This document shows positions 1 through 7,440 of a DNA stretch of 20,293 nt, piece after piece (position 1 is the stretch's first letter; every line of letters starts with the position of its first letter). A program made the position numbers and the translations under genes. Location: assembly GCA_937868025.1 (NCBI GenBank), contig CALMLJ010000342.1, positions 1-20,293 of the forward strand, given 5' to 3'. The notes under the pieces are model-generated. The model made no database searches. It was not told where the DNA came from and saw only the letters and a list, made by a program, of their open reading frames with translations. This stretch comes from an uncultured Acidimicrobiaceae bacterium (GTDB lineage: Bacteria; Actinomycetota; Acidimicrobiia; Acidimicrobiales; Microtrichaceae).

Positions 1-46
1 CTACCACCCACCCACGCCGCCCGTGACGGACCGGCTCCGCCGGGCT

Positions 47-913
47 CTACCGTTCTTGGTCGCGGAGGAACTTCTGGAACTCGTCGGCGATCTCGTCGCC
101 CGAGGGGATCGGGCCGAGGTCGTCGACCGCCGGGGCGGCATCGGCGACCTCTTCGAGCTGGCGGAGCATCTCCTCGTGCTGGCGGTTGCCCGACACCAGC
201 TCGTCGAGGCGGTGCCGCGTGCTCGTGGCCTCGAGTGCCAGCGAGGCCGTCGGGAACGACAGACCGGCCACCCGGCCGAGCCCCTCGACGAGCGCCAGCG
301 ATCCTGCCGGGTAGTTCATGCCCGAGATGTAGTGCGGCACCTGCGCCCACAACGCCATCGACGAGATCCCGACGTCGTGGGTGCTCATCTCGATCGCCGA
401 CTGGATGCCGGCGGGGACGTCGATGGTGCCCCGGAAGAACCCGGTGTGACTGTCGAGGAGCTCGGTCGACGGGCTCGTGAGCGCCAGATTGGTGTCGCGG
501 GTGTGCGGCACCGGCGCCGGGTAGGCCCCGAGGCCGATGACCATCCGCACGTCGAGGTCGAGGGCCAGGTCGGTCACCGCGGTGCAGAACCTGCCCCAGG
601 CATGATCGGGCTCGGCACCCACCACGAGCACGACGTGGTTGCCGGCATCGTCGATGCCGCCGCGCACCTCGATCGACGGCCACGTGAGCTGCTCGACGTG
701 ACCCTCGACGAGGCTCATCATCGGGCGCCGGGCCCGGTGGTCGAGCAGCACGTCGGTGTCGAACGACGCCAGCGGCTCGGTGTCGATGCCCTCGATGATC
801 GCGGTCATGGCGCCGTTGGCCGCCATACCGGCGTCGATCCAGCCTTCGAGGGCGAGGATCATGACCGGCGACGACAGGGGCGGGTGACCGTGGAGTTCGA
901 CGAGTTCTGACAT
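47..913 (-). CDS. PAC2 family protein (proteasome-assembly-chaperone-like fold)
   Basis: This 288-aa soluble protein matches the actinobacterial PAC2 (DUF75) family. Visible family marks are GWIDAG at residues 24-29, the RRP of an HRARRP patch at 62-64, and GLGAYPAPVPHTR at 127-139, the most recognisable block of the family. The C-terminal 50 residues are acidic and probably helical. PAC2 proteins share a fold with eukaryotic proteasome assembly chaperones; the bacterial members have no firmly established biochemical role, so I give no reaction. No signal peptide or membrane segment is visible. The ATG follows the TGA of the upstream phosphotransferase gene with no base between them, which implies one transcript and translational coupling. 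Length is normal for the family. Family assignment is confident; function is open. Confidence 0.9.
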   Translation of the reverse strand: MSELVELHGHPPLSSPVMILALEGWIDAGMAANGAMTAIIEGIDTEPLASFDTDVLLDHRARRPMMSLVEGHVEQLTWPSIEVRGGIDDAGNHVVLVVGAEPDHAWGRFCTAVTDLALDLDVRMVIGLGAYPAPVPHTRDTNLALTSPSTELLDSHTGFFRGTIDVPAGIQSAIEMSTHDVGISSMALWAQVPHYISGMNYPAGSLALVEGLGRVAGLSFPTASLALEATSTRHRLDELVSGNRQHEEMLRQLEEVADAAPAVDDLGPIPSGDEIADEFQKFLRDQER

Positions 914-1957
914 TCAGACCACCTTCTCGGCCGCATCGGCGGCCAGCTGCGCCAGGGTGGCGACCATGTGGGCGAACCCCTGGACCTGTTGGTCGCTCGT
1001 GTCGCCCATCGCCCCGGCGGCGTACCGCGCGTACACGCCGGCGATGATGCACGTGAGTTTCCAGTAACCGAACGCGATGTAGAAGTCGATCTGGGAGACA
1101 TCGCGCCCCGACGCCGCGGCGTAGGCCGCGATCATCTCGTCCTTCGTGCGGAACCCCTCGAGTGCGGTCGGCGACGACTGGGGGAGCACGGCGTCGGTGC
1201 CAGGGTCGGTCCAGTACACCCACAGCAGGCCGACATCGGCGAGCGGGTCGCCGAGTGTGCAGATCTCCCAATCGAGGACCGCAACGATGTTGCCGTCGGC
1301 ACCGATCATGCAGTTGTCGAGGCGGTAGTCGCCGTGGACGATCGAGGTGCCCTGCTGTTCGGGGATCCGCGCCGACAGGTGCTCGTACACCTCGTCGACC
1401 TGCTTGAAGTCGATCGAGGAGTTCTGCTCCTGGCTGCCCTGGTACTGCCGGTACCACCGCTTCAACTGGCGTTCGATGTAGCCGTCGTGCCGTCCGAGGT
1501 CGGCCAGCCCCACTGCCTCGACGTCGATGTTGTGGATCGCGGCCATGACCTCGACGAGCGAGTCGGACGCTCGACGGCGCTGGTCGACGCTGAGCGAGTC
1601 GGCGGTCGCCATGTCGCGGACGACCGTGCCGTCGACGTAGCCCATGACGTAGAACGGCGCGCCGTTGACCGCCTCGTCGGTGCACAGGCCGACGACCGGT
1701 GGCACGGGGACGGCCGTGCCCTGCAGCGCCGAGATGATCGTGTGCTCGCGGCTCATGTCGTGGGCCGTGGCGAGCACGTGCCCGAGCGGCGGGCGGCGGA
1801 GGACCCACGTGCCGTCCGCCTGGTCGGTGACCGTGTAGGTGAGGTTGGAGTGGCCGCCGGCGATGAGGGAGAAGTCGAGCGGGGGTGTGCAACCGGGGAC
1901 GCGTTCGGTCAGCCACGAGGTGACCTCGTCGACGGCGATTCCCTTTGGAGCTTCCAT
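914..1957 (-). CDS. Phosphotransferase family protein (ACAD10/11-like APH-fold kinase)
   Basis: This 347-aa cytoplasmic protein has the aminoglycoside-phosphotransferase/choline-kinase fold. A glycine-rich nucleotide-binding segment, GGHSNLTY, lies at residues 34-41, and VLRRPP at 52-57 carries the likely ATP-contacting basic residues. The catalytic loop HGDYRLDN is at 208-215 (D210 likely base, N215 metal ligand), and DWE at 229-231 stands in for the DFG-type metal-binding Asp. Overall it most resembles the phosphotransferase domain of ACAD10/ACAD11, which phosphorylates hydroxyacyl-CoA in hydroxy-acid catabolism. Many actinobacteria carry many paralogues of unknown substrate, so the substrate is not assigned; antibiotic resistance is not implied. 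A TAGCGT -10 box ends 6 nt before the ATG, so the mRNA is probably leaderless. The PAC2 gene follows directly. Confidence 0.92.
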   Translation of the reverse strand: MEAPKGIAVDEVTSWLTERVPGCTPPLDFSLIAGGHSNLTYTVTDQADGTWVLRRPPLGHVLATAHDMSREHTIISALQGTAVPVPPVVGLCTDEAVNGAPFYVMGYVDGTVVRDMATADSLSVDQRRRASDSLVEVMAAIHNIDVEAVGLADLGRHDGYIERQLKRWYRQYQGSQEQNSSIDFKQVDEVYEHLSARIPEQQGTSIVHGDYRLDNCMIGADGNIVAVLDWEICTLGDPLADVGLLWVYWTDPGTDAVLPQSSPTALEGFRTKDEMIAAYAAASGRDVSQIDFYIAFGYWKLTCIIAGVYARYAAGAMGDTSDQQVQGFAHMVATLAQLAADAAEKVV

Positions 1958-1963
1958 CCCCGC

Positions 1964-1969
1964 ACGCTA
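1964..1969 (-). promoter_or_regulatory. Leaderless -10 box (TAGCGT) of the phosphotransferase gene
   Basis: On the minus strand TAGCGT is followed by six bases (GCGGGG) and then the ATG at 1957. That places the hexamer at -12 to -7 if transcription starts on the A of ATG. It fits the actinobacterial TAnnnT -10 rule. No convincing -35 is visible and no Shine-Dalgarno can fit. Confidence 0.6.
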
Positions 1970-2018
1970 CCTCCCGGGCCGGGTCGGTCCCGGCGCGTTC
2001 CGCCGGGAGCCCGCCCTC

Positions 2019-2024
2019 TAGGAT
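2019..2024 (+). promoter_or_regulatory. Leaderless -10 box (TAGGAT) of the thioredoxin-TPR gene
   Basis: TAGGAT lies 8 nt before the ATG at 2033, so transcription should begin at or just before the start codon. Together with the minus-strand TAGCGT at 1964-1969 it makes a compact 75-bp divergent promoter region. No -35 element is obvious. Confidence 0.5.
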
Positions 2025-2032
2025 CTGTGCCC

Positions 2033-2740
2033 ATGGTCGATGTCACCGATGCCACGTTCGAGCAGGAGGTCATGGCGCGCTCCATGCAGGTCCCGGTCGT
2101 CATCGACCTGTGGGCCACCTGGTGCCAGCCGTGTGTCGCGTTGGGTCCGATCATCGAACGCGCCGTCGCTGCGACCAACGGCCGGGTGGTGCTGGCCAAG
2201 GTCGACGTCGACGCCAACCCACAGATCGGCGCCGCGTTTCGTGTGCAGTCGATCCCGGCGGTGTTCGCCATGCACCAGCAGAAGATCGTCGACCAGTTCC
2301 TCGGCGCCCAGCCTGAGGCGTTCGTCACCGAGTTCGTCAACAAGCTCCTGCCGACCAAGGAGGAGACCGAGGTCGAGCGTCTGCTCTCGCTCGGCGACGA
2401 GGCGTCGTTGCGGGCCGCGCTCGAGCTCGAGCCGGGCAACGAGGTGGTCACCTGTGCGCTCGCCGAACTGCTCGTGATGGCGGGCGAGACCGACGAGGCC
2501 CAGGCACTCCTGGCGAAGATCCCCGAGACGGCCGAAGTGCGTCGTGTGCTGGCGATGGCACGGACCGGCCTCAGCGACGCGTCGGCGCTCGATGTCGAGG
2601 GTGAGCTCACGTCGTTGCTCGATCGGGTGAAGGACGACGACGACGCCCGGCAGCGCTACGTCGACCTGCTCGCCGTGCTCGGCCCCGACGATCCCCGCAC
2701 TGCCGACTACCGTCGCAAGCTCACCACCCGGCTGTTCTGA
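2033..2740 (+). CDS. Thioredoxin domain-TPR protein, CnoX/YbbN-like co-chaperone
   Basis: The protein has 235 aa. Residues 1-108 are a thioredoxin fold with an intact active site WCQPC (C31, C34) and the cis-proline in SIPAV (P75). Residues 111-235 are helical with TPR-like repeats, including an ELLVMAGETDEAQALL unit. This is the architecture of YbbN/CnoX, a holdase that shields chaperone clients from over-oxidation. Here both cysteines are retained, unlike E. coli CnoX (SQHC), so it may be redox-active; Q replaces the usual G of WCGPC. The ATG at 2033 is chosen because the thioredoxin homology starts there and a TAGGAT box sits 8 nt upstream. The reading frame is open further upstream, but that stretch is antisense to the phosphotransferase gene and low-complexity. 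A metallopeptidase-like gene follows after 2 nt. Confidence 0.9.
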   Translation: MVDVTDATFEQEVMARSMQVPVVIDLWATWCQPCVALGPIIERAVAATNGRVVLAKVDVDANPQIGAAFRVQSIPAVFAMHQQKIVDQFLGAQPEAFVTEFVNKLLPTKEETEVERLLSLGDEASLRAALELEPGNEVVTCALAELLVMAGETDEAQALLAKIPETAEVRRVLAMARTGLSDASALDVEGELTSLLDRVKDDDDARQRYVDLLAVLGPDDPRTADYRRKLTTRLF

Positions 2741-2742
2741 CC

Positions 2743-3036
2743 TTGAGGATCGAGCGGCGCGAGGGCTACACCCTCCTCGTGGGCGGTCCGGTGCCGCGGG
2801 GTGCCGCTGCCATCACGATCGGTTCGGTGATCTCCATCCGCGAGCGCTGCCTCGACGATGGCCACCTGCTCCGCCACGAACTGGTCCACGTACGCCAGTG
2901 GCGCGAGCTCGGCGTCGTCCGCTTCGGTGCGATGTACCTGTCCTCCTACGTCCGGTCCCGTTGGGATGGGTACGGCCATTGGGCCGCCTACCGCCGCATT
3001 CCCCTCGAGATCGAGGCGGAGTGGGAGGCGAGGTGA
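2743..3036 (+). CDS. Small HELVH putative metallopeptidase-like protein
   Basis: This 97-aa protein has the zinc-binding motif HELVH at residues 45-49 within RHELVHVRQW. A conserved-looking PLEIEAEW near residues 87-94 could supply the third (Glu) ligand. The motif context resembles the minimal DUF4157-type gluzincin fold. No signal peptide or transmembrane segment is evident. The start is TTG at 2743, only 2 nt after the TGA of the thioredoxin-TPR gene, so translation is probably coupled. I recognise the motif but not a named family. Proteolytic activity is an inference from HExxH plus a downstream Glu; the protein is far smaller than typical secreted metalloproteases and could be a structural or catalytic domain acting with a partner. 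Confidence 0.75.
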   Translation: MRIERREGYTLLVGGPVPRGAAAITIGSVISIRERCLDDGHLLRHELVHVRQWRELGVVRFGAMYLSSYVRSRWDGYGHWAAYRRIPLEIEAEWEAR

Positions 3037-3088
3037 AACAACGGTGAAGGCTCTGGCGGTGTGCTTCCCGCCGACGCAGGTCCACCGG

Positions 3089-3094
3089 TAACGT
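3089..3094 (+). promoter_or_regulatory. Possible -10 box (TAACGT) for the polysaccharide fusion gene
   Basis: TAACGT in the 114-nt gap between 3036 and 3151 fits TAnnnT and would give a leader of about 50 nt. No clear -35 or Shine-Dalgarno is seen, so this is tentative. The rest of the gap shows no gene. Confidence 0.3.
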
Positions 3095-3150
3095 TCATCC
3101 GTTGCGCTCTGCGGGGAACCGACAGCCGCGCCGTGAAACGACCCTGAACC

Positions 3151-6003
3151 ATGGCGCTCCCACTCCGACTCCCGACCCCGATCGCCGAACGCCGTGGGGC
3201 CAAGCCGGTGATCCACGCCATCGAGGTGGTGGCGCTCGTCGCCGGCGCCGGGGCGCTGGCATTCCTCAGCTCCGATCAGACGATGTTGATCGTCATCGGG
3301 GTGCTCTTCATCGTCGTCGCGGCGTTCGCGCTCGTGCTCAGCCGTCCGTCGGTCGTGGTCGAGGTGGCGGTCATCACGATGTGGTTCGACTCGGTCGGCG
3401 CCGGGCCGGTCCGCACCGGGCGCGTCGTCTCGGGGCTCGCGATCTTCGTGTTGTTCGCTCGACTGGCCGCATCGGACTGGAAGCCACCGGCGCTCCTGCC
3501 GCGGGCGTGGGTCATGCCCGGACTGTTCTTCATGTGGGCCTGGGTCAGCGGGTTCTGGTCGAACGAGATGGGCTCGTGGATCCAGGGCCTCCTCGAGCTC
3601 ACGCTCGGGTTCATCTACGCCCTGATCATCATGCTGTTCATCGAGAACGAGGAGCATCTGGCCCGCTCGTTCAAGGCGTGGGTGTGGACCGGCGTGCCCA
3701 TCGCCATCATCTCCTACGTCCTCTTCAACAAGATCGAGGAGGTGCAGGCGGACATCGGCGGTGAGAACCGCATCGTCGGCTTCACCGGCAACGCGAACGC
3801 CTATGCCACGCTGCTCGCGGTCGCCGTCCCGGTCACGGTGGTGTTCATGAGGCGGGCGAAGTCCCGCGCCGAGCGCCTGGTGTACGCCGCCTGCATCTTC
3901 GGTTTCATGGTCGCGCTCGTCACCACCGGCTCCCGCGGTGGCCTCATCACGATGGGCATGATCGTGGTGTACGTCTTCGTCACCTATCCCGGCCTCGACC
4001 GCCGGCAGCGCGTCAAGAGTTCGGTCGGTGGCATCGTCTTCGTGGCCACGGGTGTGTTCCTCGCCGGCATCATGAACCCCGATCGCTACTCCCTGATCGG
4101 CTTCTTCGGCGACGCCGGCGCCGGCCGCCTCGACCTGTGGAACGCCGCGACCAAGTCGTTCTCGCTGCAGCCGATCCAGGGGTTCGGCATCGGTGGGTTC
4201 CGCACCCAGATGCTCGACGTGCTGACCAAGGTGCCCGGCGGGTCGCTCGACATCACCAAGCCGATCGCCAACCGCAGCGCCGCCGGCCTCGAGGTGCACA
4301 ACACCTATCTCACGATCCTCCTCGACCTCGGCGTCATCGGTCTCGTGCTCTACATGGTCACGATGCTGAGCGTGTTCAAGAACCTGTGGGACCTTCGCCA
4401 GACGCAATGGCGTGACTGGGCCTGGGCGGCGTTCGGCTGCAACGGCGCGATGGTGGCCGGCGCCTTCTTCGGATCCGGTTACAACCTGAAGTTCCAGTGG
4501 ACCGTCGTCGGTCTCGCCGGGGCCGGCTTCGTCCGGCAACGCGTCACCGGTCGTGGCGACCGGGTCCGTGCGCACCGTGGTCTGCCGGCGCTCCGCGAGT
4601 CGGTGCGCCCACCCGACCCGGGTGTGAGCGCGGTGCAGGGGGAGCGTGCCTTCGCGGCGCCGATGGACCTCCGCCTGCGGTACCCGTTCCGGTGGGTGAT
4701 GGTCGCTGCGATCCTGCTCGGCCTGTTCGGCGGCATCTTCGGTGCCAAGGCCTTCGGCTCGCCGACGTACACCACGTACGGCCGTGTGCTCGTCATCAAC
4801 CTCGACAACAACGATCCGCGCTTCGGTGTGCAGATCACCGACAGCCGAATCCAGTTCGTGCTCAACATCGCCCGGTCGGAGCGGTACCTCGCCGAGGTGC
4901 AGCGTCGTGCCGGGTTGACCGACTCCCTCGACCAATTGGCGGAGGAGATCGATTCGACCCGGCCCGGGTTCTCCCCGGTCATCCGCATCACGGCGAAGAC
5001 GGGCGATCCCGAGAAGACCAAGCGGATCGGCGCGGTGCTCATCGACGCGCTCGACTCGGTGGTCGACTCCGCCCGCTCGGGTGCGATGGTCGTCGTCGGC
5101 GAGGACGGTCGATCGGTCTCGCCCGACACCGACCCCGACTACCGCGGCCCGCTGTACCTGCACCTGTTCGACGAATCGATCACGTCGGAGTCGGCTCCGC
5201 GGACCATCTACTGCGGGTTCCTCGGCGCCGGTGTCGCGGGCCTGGGCCTCGTGATGGTGGCGATGCTGTTGCACGGTCGCCGACGCCTGTCGTCGGACGA
5301 GGACATCCCCGACATCTTGGGCATCCCCTTCGTGGCGTCGATGCCCCGTCCGCTGCTCGGTCGTTCCAAGAACGCCCCGGCCATCTATCGATCCGTCGGC
5401 GACCAGATCGACGACGCGTGCGCCGCACCGCCCCGGGTCATCGCGCTGTGCAGCAACGACCTCGCGACGCTGCAGTCGCGCATCGCGCTCGGCGCCGCGT
5501 GCGGCCTCGCCATCGTCGAACCCCAACCGATCGTGGTCGTCGACCTCGACGTCGGGTCGCGGGGTCTCAGCCGTCAGCTCGGCATGAACCGGCGCGACGG
5601 CATCATCGACGTGGCGCTCGGCACGACCGACCTCGCGTCGGTGCGTCGTACGTTGCCTCGTTGGCGTATCCCGCGGGCGTTCCGCCGTCTGACCGCCGGC
5701 GACCGCGACCGCATCACCGTCGTTCCCGTGGGTGGCCGTCGGGTCCTCCGGGATCAGGGCACGGTGCTCGACGAGACAGCGGTGTCCGGCGTGATCGCCG
5801 CGTTGTCGACGGAGGCCCTCGTGGTCGTCAACCTGCCGCCGGTCCCGGGCCCGCTCCCGGTCCGCGAGATCCTCCTCCAGTGCGATGCGGTGCTCGTCAC
5901 CGTGCTCGACGGCTGGTCGGAGGTCGACGCGGCGCAGACGACGATCGATGCGCTCGAGGCGGCGGTACCGAACCGGGTCGGCTACCTGTTGGTCGACCAG
6001 TAG
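3151..6003 (+). CDS. Wzy/WaaL-type polymerase or ligase fused to Wzz co-polymerase and degenerate BY-kinase
   Basis: This is a single uninterrupted 950-aa frame with three modules. (a) Residues about 20-465 are a multi-membrane O-antigen ligase/polymerase (Wzy_C-like) with the family marks GNANAYA (213-219), TGSRGG (259-264), GFGIGGF (344-350) and the conserved His of EVHNTYL (H383), in or near the large extracytoplasmic loop. (b) Residues about 505-710 are a Wzz-like chain-length regulator: membrane segment 514-531, extracytoplasmic domain, membrane segment about 684-707, then an IPFVASMPRP linker. (c) Residues about 755-950 resemble a bacterial tyrosine autokinase, with VVVDLD (795-800) at the Walker A-prime position followed by an RGLSRQLG segment. 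There is no GKS/T P-loop and no C-terminal Tyr cluster, so kinase activity is unlikely. The likely role is extracytoplasmic assembly of a surface polysaccharide with built-in length control. The substrate is unknown, and no flippase or glycosyltransferase is in the window. Confidence 0.88.
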   Translation: MALPLRLPTPIAERRGAKPVIHAIEVVALVAGAGALAFLSSDQTMLIVIGVLFIVVAAFALVLSRPSVVVEVAVITMWFDSVGAGPVRTGRVVSGLAIFVLFARLAASDWKPPALLPRAWVMPGLFFMWAWVSGFWSNEMGSWIQGLLELTLGFIYALIIMLFIENEEHLARSFKAWVWTGVPIAIISYVLFNKIEEVQADIGGENRIVGFTGNANAYATLLAVAVPVTVVFMRRAKSRAERLVYAACIFGFMVALVTTGSRGGLITMGMIVVYVFVTYPGLDRRQRVKSSVGGIVFVATGVFLAGIMNPDRYSLIGFFGDAGAGRLDLWNAATKSFSLQPIQGFGIGGFRTQMLDVLTKVPGGSLDITKPIANRSAAGLEVHNTYLTILLDLGVIGLVLYMVTMLSVFKNLWDLRQTQWRDWAWAAFGCNGAMVAGAFFGSGYNLKFQWTVVGLAGAGFVRQRVTGRGDRVRAHRGLPALRESVRPPDPGVSAVQGERAFAAPMDLRLRYPFRWVMVAAILLGLFGGIFGAKAFGSPTYTTYGRVLVINLDNNDPRFGVQITDSRIQFVLNIARSERYLAEVQRRAGLTDSLDQLAEEIDSTRPGFSPVIRITAKTGDPEKTKRIGAVLIDALDSVVDSARSGAMVVVGEDGRSVSPDTDPDYRGPLYLHLFDESITSESAPRTIYCGFLGAGVAGLGLVMVAMLLHGRRRLSSDEDIPDILGIPFVASMPRPLLGRSKNAPAIYRSVGDQIDDACAAPPRVIALCSNDLATLQSRIALGAACGLAIVEPQPIVVVDLDVGSRGLSRQLGMNRRDGIIDVALGTTDLASVRRTLPRWRIPRAFRRLTAGDRDRITVVPVGGRRVLRDQGTVLDETAVSGVIAALSTEALVVVNLPPVPGPLPVREILLQCDAVLVTVLDGWSEVDAAQTTIDALEAAVPNRVGYLLVDQ

Positions 6004-6005
6004 TA

Positions 6006-6025
6006 CCGGTCGGTCGGCCGACCGG
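6006..6025. terminator. Bidirectional hairpin between convergent genes
   Basis: CCGGTCGG, a 4-nt loop and CCGACCGG form an uninterrupted 8-bp GC stem in the 30-nt gap between two convergent stop codons. There is no T-tract, as is common in high-GC actinobacteria. It can act on both strands. An alternative perfect palindrome (CGGTCGGCCGACCG, 6011-6024) overlaps it. Confidence 0.55.
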
Positions 6026-6033
6026 CCGGGGGC

Positions 6034-7215
6034 TCAGGCCGCGGCCGGCTGGCGGTAGGAGAACCGCTTTTTGAGTCGTAGCCACGGCTGTTCCCACACC
6101 AGCCACGTGACCCGGGCGATCGCCAGCGATGCCGCCGTCGTCAGCGCGAACGCGACGACGCTGTCGACGATCGGGTTGCCGGTGGGTTGGAAGCCCGTCC
6201 CGAACTCGGACCTCGGCTGCAGCACCGTCGCGATCGCGTAGTGGAACAGGTAGATGGAGTAGCTGTACTTGCCGAGCAGGAGGTTGAAGCGCCACTCGGT
6301 GAACCGGCGGGTGCGGGGCCCGAGCGTCCCGTCGACGGAGCGGAGCACGTAGACGAGGAAGAGCACCGCGATGATGGTGAGGCCCGGACCGTAGGTGATC
6401 TTGCCGAAGAACTCGTCGTCGAGGCTGTCGAGCTTGGCGTTCGGCAGGATGCCGACGAGAAGGATCGGCACGAGCACGTACCACTTCGACACGGCGCGGA
6501 CGATGGGCTGAAGCTGGCGGCGAACGTCGGGATCGCGGACGTACAGCGCGCCCAGCGCTCCGAGGAGCAGCGTGTCGAGGCGGTTGAACGTGTACTCGCG
6601 AGCGCCGTAGGTGCCTTGGATGCCACCCCAGAGGAGGACCGTTCGGAGCACCATCGTGCCGACGATGCCCCAGACGAACGCCTGCTTCCGCCGGTTGGCC
6701 GGCAGGAACCACATGATCACGGGCCAGAACAGGTAGAACTGCTCCTCCACCGCGAGGGACCACAGGTGACCGAGCCCTGGGAGCGAGCCCGGACCGCGAC
6801 CCAGCACGAAGTTCTGGAGGTAGACCCAGACGGTCCAGAGTCCGTCGGGGCCCTCCTGCAGTGCGAGGAAGTCCTTCGGGATCTCGATGCTCGACGGCAG
6901 CAGGTCGAGCAGCGCCGGAAGGACGAACAGCATCAGGACGATGAAGAGGTAGTACAGCGGGAGGATGCGGACGGCCCGGCGGGCGATGAAGTTGCGGAAG
7001 TAGTTGGGTTCATCCCGTGTCTTGATGAGGATGCCCGTGATCAGGAATCCCGACAGGACGAAGAACAGGTCGACGCCGCGCTCCCCGAAGATCGCCAGCG
7101 AGAGCGTCGGGTCGAACGTGTGGAACATCAGGGTGAGCAGGATGGCCACACCGCGGACCCCGTCGAGGACGGCGATGCGGGGCAGCGCGGCCCCGTCGTC
7201 GAGCTCGTTGGACAT
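6034..7215 (-). CDS. Membrane acyltransferase, acyltransferase_3 (OafA/YrhL) family
   Basis: The protein has 393 aa with about ten hydrophobic segments. Family marks are LDGVRGVAIL (18-27), the catalytic-type His of MFHTF (H32), GVDLFFVLSGFLIT (47-60), the RR/R patch around 79-83, HLWSLAVEEQFYLFWP (150-165) and a late YSYSIYLFHY. Such proteins O-acylate surface polysaccharides, lipids or peptidoglycan from a cytoplasmic acyl donor. There is no SGNH domain, in contrast to the second family member at 17659-19707. The ATG at 7215 is preceded by GAGGAG at 7220-7225. The frame is open for another 67 residues upstream, but those are Arg/Pro-rich non-membrane sequence and are rejected. It converges on the polysaccharide fusion gene, so modification of that polymer is plausible; this is context only. 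Confidence 0.93.
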   Translation of the reverse strand: MSNELDDGAALPRIAVLDGVRGVAILLTLMFHTFDPTLSLAIFGERGVDLFFVLSGFLITGILIKTRDEPNYFRNFIARRAVRILPLYYLFIVLMLFVLPALLDLLPSSIEIPKDFLALQEGPDGLWTVWVYLQNFVLGRGPGSLPGLGHLWSLAVEEQFYLFWPVIMWFLPANRRKQAFVWGIVGTMVLRTVLLWGGIQGTYGAREYTFNRLDTLLLGALGALYVRDPDVRRQLQPIVRAVSKWYVLVPILLVGILPNAKLDSLDDEFFGKITYGPGLTIIAVLFLVYVLRSVDGTLGPRTRRFTEWRFNLLLGKYSYSIYLFHYAIATVLQPRSEFGTGFQPTGNPIVDSVVAFALTTAASLAIARVTWLVWEQPWLRLKKRFSYRQPAAA

Positions 7216-7219
7216 CGGT

Positions 7220-7225
7220 CTCCTC
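7220..7225 (-). promoter_or_regulatory. Ribosome binding site fixing the acyltransferase start
   Basis: GAGGAG on the minus strand, four bases before the ATG at 7215, selects this start over the longer upstream open frame. Confidence 0.6.
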
Positions 7226-7440
7226 GGGATCCTGGGAACGGTCCGCCGTCTGCCGATGCGGCCACCGCCCGAACAACGAGGCCGAACTGTACCGGAGGTG
7301 CTCCGCGGACGGGGACTCGGTGCGGCTAGCGTGACGGGCCTCGGTCGTCCGGCGACCGAGCTCGATCCCGGCGGATCCCATCCGGCTCCCTGACGAGCCG
7401 GCGCTTCCCCTCCCACGCCATCTGTGTCGGAGCGCGCCCC
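7226..7440. promoter_or_regulatory. Divergent intergenic region between acyltransferase and comEA
   Basis: This is part of the longest non-coding stretch of the window (7216-7440). It holds TACAGT on the minus strand (7286-7291), a candidate -10 for the acyltransferase with a leader of about 60 nt. On the plus strand TAGCGT (7327-7332) is a candidate -10 for comEA with a leader of about 100 nt. A GGAG at 7429-7432 serves comEA. No convincing -35 boxes, hairpins or small genes were seen. Confidence 0.35.

Noticed and set aside
23..910. 295-codon plus-strand frame at the left edge
   Set aside because: It is antisense to the PAC2 gene and has Arg/Asp/Val shadow composition.
914..1957. Aminoglycoside resistance gene
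   Set aside because: The kinase fold is shared, but the sequence resembles the ACAD10/11-type catabolic branch, and the neighbours are not resistance genes.
968..2032. In-frame upstream extension of the thioredoxin-TPR protein
   Set aside because: The 355 extra residues are antisense to the phosphotransferase gene and domain-free; the thioredoxin fold begins at the ATG at 2033, which has its own -10 box.
2707..5526. Very long (939-codon) open frame on the minus strand
   Set aside because: It lies antisense to the polysaccharide fusion and two other well-supported genes. The translation is dominated by Arg, Asp, Glu, His and Gly with no domain, as expected for the complement of high-GC coding DNA.
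5455..5560. Walker A P-loop in the third domain of the fusion
   Set aside because: The region before VVVDLD reads ALGAACGLAIVE with no GKS/GKT, so no active nucleotide site can be claimed.
7216..7416. 67-residue N-terminal extension of the first acyltransferase
   Set aside because: Arg/Pro-rich, not membrane-like, and the internal ATG has a GAGGAG ribosome site.
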